Positions 47,423 to 57,526 of a DNA stretch of 64,000 nt are shown here, one piece after another. Position 1 is the first letter of the stretch. Every line of letters starts with the position of its first letter. The notes beneath the pieces were generated by a model that was not told where the DNA came from, did not search any database, and saw only the letters and a list, made by a program, of their open reading frames with translations. The position numbers and the translations under genes are program-made. Source of the DNA: Bathymodiolus brooksi (taxonomy: Eukaryota > Mollusca > Bivalvia > Mytilida > Modiolidae); NCBI GenBank assembly GCA_963680875.1, contig OY804575.1, positions 32,268,494-32,332,493 of the forward strand, given 5' to 3'.

Positions 47423-48649
47423 TGTCGTTCTTTGGTCTGTTGTTAAACTTTGGTTGACTCTTTCCTTTATATGGTTGTCTGCACAGTCTCTTAAAATGAC
47501 CCCCGCCACACTTTTCGCATACATGTGGGTATTTGCAGTTTTGCCCGCGCTCACATCTGCCATCGTTGTTGTTAAAGCTGTAACAATATTTCTTGGAGCT
47601 CCACGAAGAGCTCCTTTGTGGAGCTCCGCTGACTGGAAAGGGCAATGATTTTAAATTTTTACTGAGATTGTCAAACTTAATTTTTAGACCTAAGGACATA
47701 GCCTCTGAGTACAGTTCATTATTGACTTGGTCCCAAGGTAAACTTTCATAATCATGTTCGCGCCATTCTCTATAAGTACGATCATATATATAAGCAGCCA
47801 CATCACATGATCTGCGGAGCTAGAGTCTGAATTATATCCGCATATTTCATAGGGATCCTGTTTCTTTAGGATAATTTTCAGAATAAATACTGACAAAAAT
47901 ATGAAATGCAGACAGCCAGTGGGAAATATTTTCAAACCTATAAGTGGGTGGTTGTTGTTTTTCCCAAGCCATACCCCCTTCACTTGTTTCAGTAGGCTGA
48001 AATTTCACTTTAGACTGCTTCTTATTTAATAGACAGCCTAAATCAATGTATTCTAGAGCCCAAATTTTTGCTTTTATTTTGGGGTCAATGCCCAAAGCAA
48101 GTGGTTTTGAAATACTGGCACGAGAATAATTTACTGAGTTGTCAGCTGTACGTAAATCAGCCTCCAATGTAATCGGCTGTAAAATTGAATTTCCGATATT
48201 TGGTCTTGTAATATCATGAATATTGTCAATACCTGGATTCAAAAAGTGATGAAGTGTTTCAGCATTTGCAACATTATTGTTGCCTCTCTGACCAGTAGGC
48301 ATGTTCAACACAGGATAAGTGGTAGTTTCGTTCTGAAGAGGTGTCTGTGAAGGCAGCAGAGGTGTGCTGTTAGTATCCGGTTCAGCATGTACAGCTGTAT
48401 CATTTACACACTGTGTAGTTGGAAATGTTAGGCCATGTACCTTTAACGCGGAAATAACAGAATTTGTTATATCCGGCATAGCAGCTTGTATGCCTGCTTG
48501 AATTTTCTCAGTAATGTCAGAACCCTCAGACTGGGCAGTGCTACATGTATTTGATTGAGCTGGTATATGTACCTCCTGATTATCTTCTATGTGGAGGGCT
48601 CGAGACCTTTTGAGGAAATTCTTCTGGATTTACGTAGTGGTTCTGCCAT
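47403..48649 (-). pseudogene. Gag-like protein with zinc fingers, several single-base frameshifts
   Basis: From ATG 48649 (MAEPLRKSRRISS) the frame shifts at an A-run (plus-strand T4 at 48607-48610), then stays open for 200 residues with ALEYIDLGCLLNKK and FENISHWLSAFHIFVSIYSE, a conserved gag block of DIRS-order elements. It shifts again near 47862 and 47803, and continues YIYDRTYREWREHDY. The end has YCYSFNNNDGRCERGQNCKY followed by PHVCEKCGGGHFKRLC, a CCCH finger plus a CxxC..H..C knuckle for RNA binding. All three breaks are single-base; the reading is otherwise conserved, so assembly indels are as likely as decay. Confidence 0.8.
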
Positions 48650-48679
48650 CTCCTAAGAAATTAAAATATTGGTTTATTG

Positions 48680-49400
48680 TACCCATGTACATAATAATCT
48701 GTTGTACAAATGTATGTAAATGTTTAAATGTAAAGTGTTCTTATATCATGGAATTGTGTACAAGTGTACCCAGTGATATTCATATGTATATAATGTAATG
48801 TTGTATCAATGTATACAGTTGTATCAGTCCCACTGTACAAAATGAACTGTTGTATGTAAATGTTTTAATGTATATTGTATTTATGTCATGGAATTGTGTA
48901 CAAGTGCTCTAAGTTAGACCAATATTATTGATACAATTACATTAGAAATGTATACTGTAATATCATTCATTGCAGTTGTTGTCATGATTGTATTGTAACT
49001 GTCGGTATTCCTTTCATTTGGATTGCATACCAATAAATAATCGAATGGAATTACAAAGTTTGATTTGCATGGATATACTGGTAATGTTTTCTTGTATACC
49101 AATGTACAGTTTTATCCCAGTATATTTAATGTGTTATTAAATTTGTGTACCAGTGTACAAAATTACATGTACAAAATGTACATACCACTGTATAAGCAAT
49201 GTATCATCAGATTGTTTTGCAATGTGTACCAGTGTACAATCATTTCATATTGCAATTGTGTACCAGTATATGATAATTTATTTCTTCTTTTGCCATTGTG
49301 TACTAGTGTACCCAACTACGTACCAGTGTACGAAATGCAAATGTGTACAAGTGTACAGTTTTGTAAACACAAAGACAAGTGTAACAGTGTACACTAAGTA
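48680..49400. repeat. Cluster of GTGTACNAGTGTAC-like palindromic motifs
   Basis: Between the SGNH ORF and gag lie about nine copies, at irregular spacing, of a motif close to GTGTACCAGTGTACAA (near 48760, 48895, 49145, 49225, 49258, 49297, 49321, 49342 and 49380). Each half is GTGTAC or a variant. The flanking text is not repeated, so it is not an ordinary tandem array. Overlapping Cys/Tyr/Val-rich open frames on the plus strand are its by-product. Position upstream of gag suggests a regulatory or 5' leader region. Confidence 0.7.
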
Positions 49401-49812
49401 CATGCTTTAAAAAGCAGTGGAGTATGCATTAATGTACAACTCATGTAATTATGTATTTAATTAAGTAGTCTAAAATTTCAATGAGGAAATAACCTTACAT
49501 CAAAGTCTGTAAGACTGTTTAAACTAACAAGGTGGAGTTAATGTGGTGTCTGCAACCTGTCAGACTAGTTTTAATCCTGAAATATATACTGAAACTGAAA
49601 ATATGTGTTAAATTGAAAATAATAATAACAAAAATATGCACCAGTAAAACAGACAATAAATACCACCTATTCATTGTACCTATGCATTTTCAAAAAGCAT
49701 AACAGGAAAAGGGGGACCCCAAAACTGCTTGCAAATTTACAATAGTAAAATTATTATTCACATATAACAATAACAAATTACTTTATCAGATGATAACATT
49801 AAACTAATTATG

Positions 49813-50394
49813 TCAAACAGAACGGATGGCATTTATAATAGCTCCTCTAACATTCCTGTAATAGCGGAGGTTGCCTTCTGCGTTGAAGTGGACACCATCC
49901 AAGTATATGTTGGATATACAATTTTTCATATTCCGGAGATTCCAGTATATAATTGTAGAATGGGATTTCAATTCTCGTTTTAAATGCTGATTAAACTGAC
50001 ACACAATAAAGTTGTAATTGTCTACTGGTACATTGTATGTAGATCTACGACCTGTTAGCTGTAAGACAGTAATAGTCTGAATATTGTATCTGCCTTTCCA
50101 TGATGATAGTATGGACAAAAGCCGGAACACCATTTCCTCAGTAAAACCCTCACAGCTGTTTTGATCTAAATCGTTTCCACCAGCATGAAAAACTAAATGA
50201 TGTGGACGGATATCAAAAATCACTCTCTCCCATCTGGTACAATGTTCCTTCTTATTCACTCTACCGCCATTAATTCCGTAAAAACGTACCAAAGGGTCAT
50301 TCCCAAAAGAAAAGTTTCTTGTAGAGCAATTGGAATTCACATATGTCCTTAACCTATTTACGTGTGAACTGCCTATTATCAATACACGCGTCAT
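49813..50394 (-). CDS. SGNH-family hydrolase (GDSL-like esterase), retroelement-associated
   Basis: Intact single-exon 193-residue frame from ATG. Block I VLIIGSSHVNRL holds the candidate nucleophile serine (residue 10, GSSH in place of GDS). Block II is probably YGINGGRV, block III VFHAGGNDLD with the GxND core, and block V IYLDGVHFNAEGNLRY with the Asp and His of the triad. It has no signal peptide or membrane segment, so it is intracellular. SGNH hydrolases are carried by Ngaro elements and by some LINEs, where they are thought to act as esterases. Orientation matches the adjacent gag-RT-recombinase genes. Alternative: an independent intronless gene or a remnant of another element. Confidence 0.85.
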   Translation of the reverse strand: MTRVLIIGSSHVNRLRTYVNSNCSTRNFSFGNDPLVRFYGINGGRVNKKEHCTRWERVIFDIRPHHLVFHAGGNDLDQNSCEGFTEEMVFRLLSILSSWKGRYNIQTITVLQLTGRRSTYNVPVDNYNFIVCQFNQHLKRELKSHSTIIYWNLRNMKNCISNIYLDGVHFNAEGNLRYYRNVRGAIINAIRSV

Positions 50395-51183
50395 GATGCT
50401 GATTGTAAACCAAGTCTAATAAATATTCATAAATCTATAATTAGTGTCTCGTGAATATTCATATATGGTAGTTTGACCTACATGGACACCTGCGTCTCTG
50501 TGTGTATGTTTGTTTATCACAAGTGAAGATCATGAGCAGTTGTGACATAATACTAATATTCGAACAAAACTAATGTCAAATATTTACCTCAAAATAAACG
50601 AATATCAAAATCCTGGTTGATTCTAAATCGAGTTTTGAATAACTGTAGTTTTGGCCAGTTTTATAGTTCTAAGTAACACAAGTTGAAGAGAATCTGTATG
50701 GATATACATGTTAGGTAACGGACTTCATATCGACGAGAATGTCAAATAAAACAGTTTGTTATTGTCCAAGACAATAATTATGTACATCCACAAAAGATAA
50801 TTTAACACATCCTATGTGTAAACTTCTCGCTTTAAATATCGGTATAGAAATCCTTTTACGTGTTTGTAAAATGAAGTTTCAAAGCATGACATTGATGATG
50901 ATGTGAACTGTGTAATGATGGCTAGCGAGAATGACCAGTTGTTTCTAGGGCATGCGCAAATAGTTAAACCATTAATGAACTCTGAAAAATTTTACTTTTC
51001 AAAGGGAAGTAATTTAGATAATTTTAATGGGATGTGCCATAAAAATATTTATAAAATATAAAATGCCTTTAGCATTATTTTAACATCTTCGTATTACTTC
51101 CTCTCACTTTAACCCAACAATTATTTATTATTCTACCACCGGTGTATTATTTATTGTTATTGTTACTCTCTGTATAATTTCAG
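50395..51183. other. No recognisable gene
   Basis: Intron of the methyltransferase gene, which may also hold the 5' end of the minus-strand retroelement. No terminal repeat could be matched to the 44.1-44.9 kb side by eye. Confidence 0.5.
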
Positions 51184-51321
51184 ATGCTGAAGAGAGGGTT
51201 TAAAATATTTGATGGTTTTGACCCATCACAGGGATGTTAAAAGAAGCAGAAAAGAAGAATATATTCCGACATTTATATTGCAGTTTCTTCACCTCTGAAC
51301 CGATATCTACATTACTCCCCA
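51184..51321 (+). pseudogene. METTL27: METTL27-like methyltransferase, exon 3, with one missing base
   Basis: Acceptor AATTTCAG, donor GTAAGTTAG. It reads MLKRGFKIFDGFDPSQG, then after a one-base shift near 51231-51235 MLKEAEKKNIFRHLYCSFFT and SEPISTLLP. The DPSQGML block (motif II, the aspartate that binds the SAM ribose, with GML following) is characteristic of METTL27. The exon is 138 nt; one more base would give the phase 1 end that exon 4 needs and keep the whole protein open. The other exons are intact, so a sequencing or assembly deletion is more likely than a dead gene. Confidence 0.85.
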
Positions 51322-51469
51322 GTAAGTTAGTTAATGTGGTCATATGTGAAATTGTATGAACAGTTCTAGTTGTCTTATTATTGCTTACTGATTGTTAGTT
51401 CCACTGTTAACAATAGTTCAATTACTATTCGATGCTAGGAGGCGGCGAACATATTTGTAATCATATTTC

Positions 51470-51835
51470 AACCGCATCGGTGGTGTTATGGTTAGCGTGT
51501 TCTCCTCGAGTGCGATAGATCGTGGGTTTGAGTACCGATCTGTGCAAACCAAAGACTTTAAGATTGGTATTTGTTGCTTCTCCGCTAAGCATGCATCATT
51601 AAGGAGAACGAGCAAAGATAGGTTGGCTCGGATTCATGATAATATGTCCGAGTGGGACCACATGACTACCCGTAGACTGTTGTTTCAGTAAGCTAGCACT
51701 ATAAAAATCCAACTAAGCATGTTGGTCTAGTACCAAGCGGACTCATCTTCATCTCATTAAAAATTAAGATGTTCTCGACGTGATATAGCTGAAACAGTTG
51801 CTGAGTTGGTGTTAAATAACAATCACTCACTATGT
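51470..51835 (+). mobile_element. tRNA-derived SINE of a second family
   Basis: Head with A-box GGTGTTATGGTTAGCGTG and B-box GGGTTTGAGTACC, a body of about 200 bp with CTCCGCTAAGCATGCATCAT and GTCCGAGTGGGACCACATGA, and a tail ACGTGATATAGCTGAAACAG, TTGGTGTTAAATAACAATCA, CTCAC. The 3' end resembles the other SINEs while head and middle differ. Confidence 0.8.
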
Positions 51836-51849
51836 CCTTATATTACCGA

Positions 51850-52690
51850 TATATGAGTTATGTAGATTTCTTCTGTCCCAATATCACAAATATATATGAT
51901 TGTGTACATTTGTTCTGTCCTGATATTACGGACATATGATTTATGTAGATTTGTTTTGTCCCGATATTACGGACATATGATTTATGTAGATTTGCTTTGT
52001 CCTGATATTACGGACATATGATATATGTAAATTTGTTCTGTCCTGACATTACGGACATATGATTTATGTAGATTTGTTTTGTTCTGATATTACGGACATA
52101 TGATTTATGTAGATTTGTTCTGCTCTGATATTACAGACGTATGATTTGTGTATATTTGTTCTGTCCTGATATTATGGACATATGATTTATGTAGATTTGT
52201 TCTGTCCTGATATTACGGATATATTATTTATGTAGATTTGTTCTGTCCTGATATTACGGACATATGATTTATGTAGATTTGTTTTGTTTTAATATTACGG
52301 ACATATGATTTATGTAAATTTGTTCTGTGATCTATGTAGATTTGTTTTGTCCTGATATTACGGACATATGATTTATGTAGATTTGTTCTGTCCTGATATC
52401 ACAGACATATGATTTATGTAAATTTGTTCTGTCCTGATATCACAGACACATGATTTATGTAGATTTGTTTTGTCCTGCTATTACGGACATGTGATTTATG
52501 TAGATTTGTTCTGTCCTGATATCACAGACATATGATTTATGTAAATTTGTTCTGTCCTGATATCACAGACACATGATTTATGTAGATTTGTTTTGTCCTG
52601 CTATTATGGACATATGATTTATGTAGATTTGTTCTGTCCTGATATTACAGACACATGATTTGTTTACAATTGTTCTGTTTTATTATCACT
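51850..52690. repeat. Second, unrelated 41-bp minisatellite in METTL27 intron 3, about 20 units
   Basis: Unit TATTACGGACATATGATTTA then TGTAGATTTGTTCTGTCCTGA (41 bp), with decayed units up to the exon 4 acceptor. One unit near 52325 is shortened. It shares length but no sequence with the intron 1 array. Confidence 0.92.
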
Positions 52691-52746
52691 GTCATATTAT
52701 TTATTTACAGTTGTTCGATCCTATAATCATGAATATATAATTTCAG

Positions 52747-52839
52747 ATAGCTATGATTTATTAACAGTAGTTGGTTCCTATAATCACGGACACATACCAT
52801 ATGATGCAATCATACAAATGATCAGACTTACAAAACCAG
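52747..52839 (+). CDS. METTL27: METTL27-like methyltransferase, exon 4
   Basis: 93-bp exon, phase 1-1, with acceptor AATTTCAG and donor GTAGCT. It encodes SYDLLTVVGSYNHGHIPYDA then IIQMIRLTKPG. YDLLTVVGSYNHGHIP is motif IV of the methyltransferase fold and closely follows the family pattern (FDAV..VGAL..G.VP..A..E...TKPGG). Intact. Confidence 0.88.
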
Positions 52840-53059
52840 GTAGCTAAGATGTATTTATATTATATAAAACAAAAGTTTGAACTATTGCCTGTAATAACAT
52901 GAACCATGGTGTCAACGAAGATTTAACTATCTTATGTATATTCCAAACAACGATGATCAACAATTCCAAAAATATCAACAAAATGAAGAGCTATCGAAAA
53001 AATACCATGACATTAGCCTATGGAAATCAGGATCCTGTTCTGGGACACGCATAAAAATA

Positions 53060-53240
53060 TGTCTAATTTATAAACATAGACATGGGTGACCATAACATAT
53101 TTTGACCATCCTGTTTGGTCCCAGAGATTTATATTATTTGGCCTTCCAATCTTTCGGTTTGAGTATACATGATGAAGGTTATTCCAGAAACTCATGTGCT
53201 CACTAAATTATATTTCTACGTTTTTATTATGGTATTATGA
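53060..53240 (+). mobile_element. Dispersed repeat R1 fragment
   Basis: ACATGGGTGACCATAACATA, TTTGGCCTTCCAATCTTTCG, ATGATGAAGGTTATTCCAGA and TTTCTACGTTTTTATTA follow the R1 core order. Located in intron 4 of the methyltransferase gene. Confidence 0.75.
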
Positions 53241-53331
53241 TCTACATCGAATTCTACTGAAACCATCCAAAATCAATGGTGAGAAATGTTTCTTTTATTT
53301 CTGAGTTGATTGTGTTTTTACCTCAATACAG

Positions 53332-53516
53332 GTGGTATCATCGGTATAGTAAACAGACGTTCACCATTTCTACAATTTCCTGATTATGTGGATAATTTCT
53401 TCCCGTTATGTGACCAACTAGAACAAGAAGGTAAATGGAAGAAGGAACAAATAACAACATTTAGTAGATTTATGGGCGAGGCCGATGGAATATGCATTAT
53501 GTATAGTGTTAAATAA
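53332..53516 (+). CDS. METTL27: METTL27-like methyltransferase, last exon
   Basis: After acceptor TCAATACAG, phase 1, it encodes GGIIGIVNRRSPFLQFPDYV, DNFFPLCDQLEQEGKWKKEQ and ITTFSRFMGEADGICIMYSVK, then TAA. GGIIGI completes the TKPGG turn begun in exon 4. The QFPDYVD..LE..GKW segment matches the family C-terminus. The predicted protein is about 218 residues, near the usual METTL27 core length. No clear AATAAA lies directly after the stop; a 37-bp minisatellite follows within 100 bp. Confidence 0.9.
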
Positions 53517-53612
53517 TGATTTATGACCACGACTACTTAACAGTTTACAGAATATCTCAAATATATATTGTACTTCTTGTAAAATGTGTTTATTTGTAAA
53601 GATCCTAATTCA

Positions 53613-55144
53613 TTGCTCTTACTCGTTAATCACTCAATATTCTGAGTTATTGCTCTTATTCGTCAATCACTCAATATGTATATGTTATCTGGATGTAAAT
53701 TGATTGATACCAAAAATATCATCGTACCGAGCCTGAATATGAAGTTAGGTGGCGAGTGAGCGAAGCGAACGAGTCACAAACTTCATATTCTGTCGAGCAG
53801 GCTGATATTTTTCAGTACAATCATATTCACATGCAGATGACATGCGTATCATCCTTAAATCAAACATAAACACGAATACATCTATATTTGTATTTTCGCA
53901 GGAAAAATCACATGATTCAAAATATTCAAAATACGCTTCCCCAAAATATTTTTCATAAGTAGCTTGCAAATATACCATTCATTTTTACAGGTTTATATAA
54001 ATGTTAAGATTGTTTAATTTTTACTTTAATGGTGATATTCATTGGTTTTTTTAATTACAAACATCAAAGTCGGCAATATGATTCACCGGTTTTGTTTACC
54101 AATGCCGTTCCGTTTTAGAAAACACAAAGAAATTATGACGTCTCAGCAGAGGTTATCAAGAATTGTGACAAGTACATTTTTGTAAGACGATGTTTGTTGA
54201 TACTGCTGACACGACAGTTCCTAATTTGATATATGTTTAAAAAATAAAATGTTAGCTAGCTAATGGTGTTGCTTAATTTTATTTACTATTGTCATCTTCA
54301 CAGGAATTATCGTTTAAATGTTGGTAGAATTTGATGATAACTCTTGCTCACTGTTGATAAGTCCAGCTCAGCTCACGCGAACTTTGATACGAGTTTTGCT
54401 TATGGAGTCAGCAGGTAGATATAGCGGGAGGGAAGGATGATAATCTAAGTTATTGCTCTTACTCGTCAATCACTCAATATCCTGAGTTATTGATCTTACT
54501 CATTAATCACTTAATATTCTGAGTTATTAATATTACTCATCAGTCACTCAATATTCTCAGTTATTGCTCTTACTCATCAATCACTCAATATTCTGAGTTA
54601 TTGCTCTTACTCCTCAATCACTCAATATTCTGAGTCATTCCTCTTACTCGTCAATCACTCAATATTCTGAGTCATTGCTCTTACTCGTCAAACACCCAAT
54701 ATGCTGAGTTATTGCTCTTACTCGTCAATCACTCAACATTCTGAGTCATTGCTCTTACTCGTCAATCACTCAATATTCTGAGTCATTCCTCTTACTCGTC
54801 AATCACTCAATATTCTGAGTCATTCCTCTTACTCGTCAATCACTCAATATTCTGAGTCATTCCTCTTACTCGTCAATCACTCAATATTCTGAGTTATTGC
54901 TCTTACTCGTCAATCACTCAACATCCTGAGTCATTCCTCTTACTCGTCAATCACTCAATATTCTGAGTCATTCCTCTTACTCGTCAATCACTCAATATTC
55001 TGAGTCATTCCTCTTACCCGTCAATCACTCAATATTCTGTGTCATTGCTCTTACTCGTCAATCACTCAATATTCTGAGTCATTGCTCTTACTCGTCAATC
55101 ACCCAATATTCTGAGTTATTGCTCTTACTCATCAGTTACTCAGT
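53613..55144. repeat. 37-bp minisatellite, interrupted by repeat R2
   Basis: Unit TCTTACTCGTCAATCACTCA then ATATTCTGAGTCATTCC (37 bp). Two units lie at 53613-53676, then repeat R2 (53677-54444), then about 19 units from 54445. Unit variants (TTATTGC and CATTCCT) cluster, so local amplification took place. Confidence 0.93.
53677..54444. mobile_element. Repeat R2, copy 2 (768 bp), inserted in the 37-bp array
   Basis: Aligns with 22301-23086 end to end, with an internal palindrome around GGCGAGTGAGCGAAGCGAAC. It breaks the array inside one unit: CTCAATAT lies left of it and CTAAGTTATTG right of it. The interruption defines R2 as a mobile unit with ends at or near TGTATATG and GATGATAAT. Confidence 0.85.
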
Positions 55145-55249
55145 ATTAAATTACTGAAAACCTATGTGTGTTATTTATGTCCCTTGTAGCCATTGGGCAT
55201 TACATATAAGACAATATCATGGTATGTTATGGCATACGAGTATTTAACA

Positions 55250-55480
55250 CCGCGTTCAACAATATTTATATCTATTAAATCCTGATTTTATTTTGGTGGA
55301 AGAAACAGAAGTACCTACTAAAATAACTGACCTGTTGCAAGTCACTGCCCAACTTATTCACATAATGTTGTATCAAGTACACCTCGTCATATGCGGATAT
55401 TAAGTTTACACATTTAATGGTCATAGGTACTAATTCCGTCGGTAGATATAAGTGTTACTGTTATATGATGACGGATTCCA
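55250..55480 (-). mobile_element. tRNA-derived SINE, minus strand, degraded
   Basis: CCTGTTGCAAGTCACTGCCC, TTCACATAATGTTGTATCAA and TGGTCATAGGTACTAATTCC correspond to the body of the copies at 4.9 and 13.2 kb. The B-box is lost. Confidence 0.65.
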
Positions 55481-56037
55481 ATGCTATGTTTGCATAAATC
55501 GGTTATGCATGAATAATTGTGAATTCAAGATTAAACACGATGTTTTCATTATTATAAGCCTTCAGTATGCTTGTTTAATGTCTCTCTACATCAAATATTA
55601 GTGATAAACATAACATATATATTTTCATTTCCTTAAACAAAACCCATTTCGGATCCAGTGTAGTTTTTTTCCTTGTAGAATGTTACATCTGTAGTTGTAC
55701 AATTGTTCTTTTGTATCAGGATCTTCTATTTTAATTCTATTTTCTGGAAAAGAGCTTAAATTTTTTCCGGTTCTGTTTTCATATTCATTTTCATGCAATG
55801 AGTATTAAAAACAGTCTTCAGCAAGATTTGAAGGATAAACCTTCATTTATGCTGCGAAATGTAGTCCAAGTTTGCTGTTTCTGTTTTGCAGTTTGAGCTT
55901 GTTTGCCTCAACAAACAAACTATCAGCTGCAAAGTTTCTAATTTCTTCGACCACGAATCGTAATCATTGATAGCGTATCGTATCAAGAGTTTAAATGTAT
56001 GATTTACGAATCGACCTATCAACTATTATATCGTAAT
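55481..56037. other. No recognisable gene
   Basis: AT-rich, no supported feature. Confidence 0.55.
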
Positions 56038-56133
56038 CTAGTGTCGATCAAAGTGACGATCCCTAGTGTCGATCAAAGTGACGATCCCTAGTGTCGATTA
56101 AAGTGACGATCCCTAGTGTCGATCAAAGTGACG
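56038..56133. repeat. 25-bp tandem repeat, four units
   Basis: CTAGTGTCGATCAAAGTGAC followed by GATCC, four times nearly perfect; each unit contains the palindrome TCGA. Confidence 0.93.
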
Positions 56134-56640
56134 AAAAAATCATTAAATGGTACTACCAATAAACGATTAACATACTATTTTGTTTTTTTCCTCATATTAT
56201 TTGTCTTTTTCATCTTTGTCTTTAATCTGCATGTATTATAATTAAGTAAACATGAGAGAAAACCTAGGGAACATCAAGTATGGACAATCTAGAGACACAG
56301 AGAACATTGGGTACACAAGACACAGTGCGACACAAACAAAACAAACAAGGCAACGCATAAAGCTAACAACACGGGCTAAATGGATGCCATCAAATAGTGA
56401 TATCCTGGAACATAGATTTATACAACATCTTATCATACTAAGACGGTGGTAAAATGAAAACAACCTTTCTGGTGTCCTAGAGTTTATAATTTATGCATAA
56501 TTCCTAATATCTGCAACGTTTATTACATTCATAAACAAGAAGAATACAGAAACCTTTGAGGATATCAATGAGGTGATCAACAGACGTACATCGAAGACGG
56601 ACGGACAATGCAATGGCTATGGTCAACAGAGAGTCAAAAC
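56134..56640. other. No recognisable gene
   Basis: Open frames on both strands at 56242-56463 mirror each other and show no family motif; rejected as genes. Confidence 0.5.
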
Positions 56641-56649
56641 AAGATAGCT

Positions 56650-57060
56650 TAAATCGGTTAATGTATTCTAACCCTGAGGGAGGTTAGCCTTAGTTGTAGT
56701 ATTTAGGAACTGTAATGTTCACACATTGATTGATATAATCTGATAAACCATGCCAATACTGGGCCACTTCTTACTTGGTGGGTGAAAAACATTGGGTACT
56801 AATAAGTTACCAGATGTATCGACTCAGTAATAAAAACGCAGCTATCATATCTGATTTAGTGGGCACGACACATTTATTTCAGGAATAGCTTTCATCATGT
56901 ACGTTCCTATTCAAACAATTGGAAAGGTGGTAGATTAAAAGTCTTTGGGAGAAAGTAAGCCAAACGGCCTTAGGAGCTTAGTCAAAATTGTCTAAGGTCA
57001 CCTATGCCTGATGGAGATTGACCTTACTTTTAATGAACTACATCATGTAGGAACTTTTAA
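56650..57060 (-). mobile_element. Dispersed repeat R1 ending in one 72-bp satellite unit
   Basis: The minus strand shows R1 in order: CATCAGGCATAGGTGACCTT, AGACAATTTTGACTAAGCTC, CTCCCAAAGACTTTTAATC, TACATGATGAAAGCTATTCC. Its first 72 bases on that strand, at 56988-57060, are one unit of the satellite found at 58282-64000 (TCTAAGGTCACCTATGCCTG on the plus strand). This links the satellite to R1. Confidence 0.8.
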
Positions 57061-57526
57061 TTTCAAAATATACAAATCTAATAAACCATCCATGTGCCAA
57101 ATCACTGAGTGGTTCGTAACCTAGAGATTAATACTGCACCAGCAGAGGTATCAAGGAAGATATAATGAAATATGTAAGATAGTATGATTAAAATCACTGT
57201 CATAACAACCATATTTATAAAAATTTCATATAAGACACCTGGGTAAGATATAGGTAACACATGAGAAATACACCAATGCAATGACAATGGGCTATATATA
57301 GCATAGAAATGATAATACAATAATAGTTTACTTAGATTGATGAATAAATTATATTATACAGAATGTAGAATATATCTATATACAATGTATATGTGAAAAT
57401 ATGTTACAATCTCAACATTTTGCCAATAACAATCCCTGATTCAATGATTACCTAAGCTATAATTATTACTCTAGCTTTAAATTAGTTATTTTCTAATGGT
57501 CTGTATGTTTATGTTTTCCCTTTCAG

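Larger units (their letters stand above)
44637..50394 (-). mobile_element. Ngaro/DIRS-order tyrosine-recombinase retrotransposon with SGNH ORF
   Basis: Minus-strand element lying in a methyltransferase intron. Reading order: SGNH hydrolase (50394-49813), a 1.16-kb non-coding region, gag with zinc fingers (48649-47403), RT-RNase H (47422-45817), tyrosine recombinase (45820-44882), then short repeats. RT-RH-recombinase without integrase, protease or a methylase domain between RH and recombinase fits the Ngaro branch of the DIRS order, in which SGNH hydrolases are also known. Element ends are not proven, so inclusion of the SGNH ORF is an inference from orientation and distance. Confidence 0.75.

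Noticed and set aside
49065..49410. Two overlapping Cys/Tyr/Val-rich plus-strand frames
   Set aside because: Generated by the repeated GTGTACCAGTGTAC motifs; no domain.
56242..56463. Paired 66- and 73-codon frames on opposite strands
   Set aside because: Complementary shadows with no motif; they do not encode phosphatase segments that would connect to the exon at 57527.
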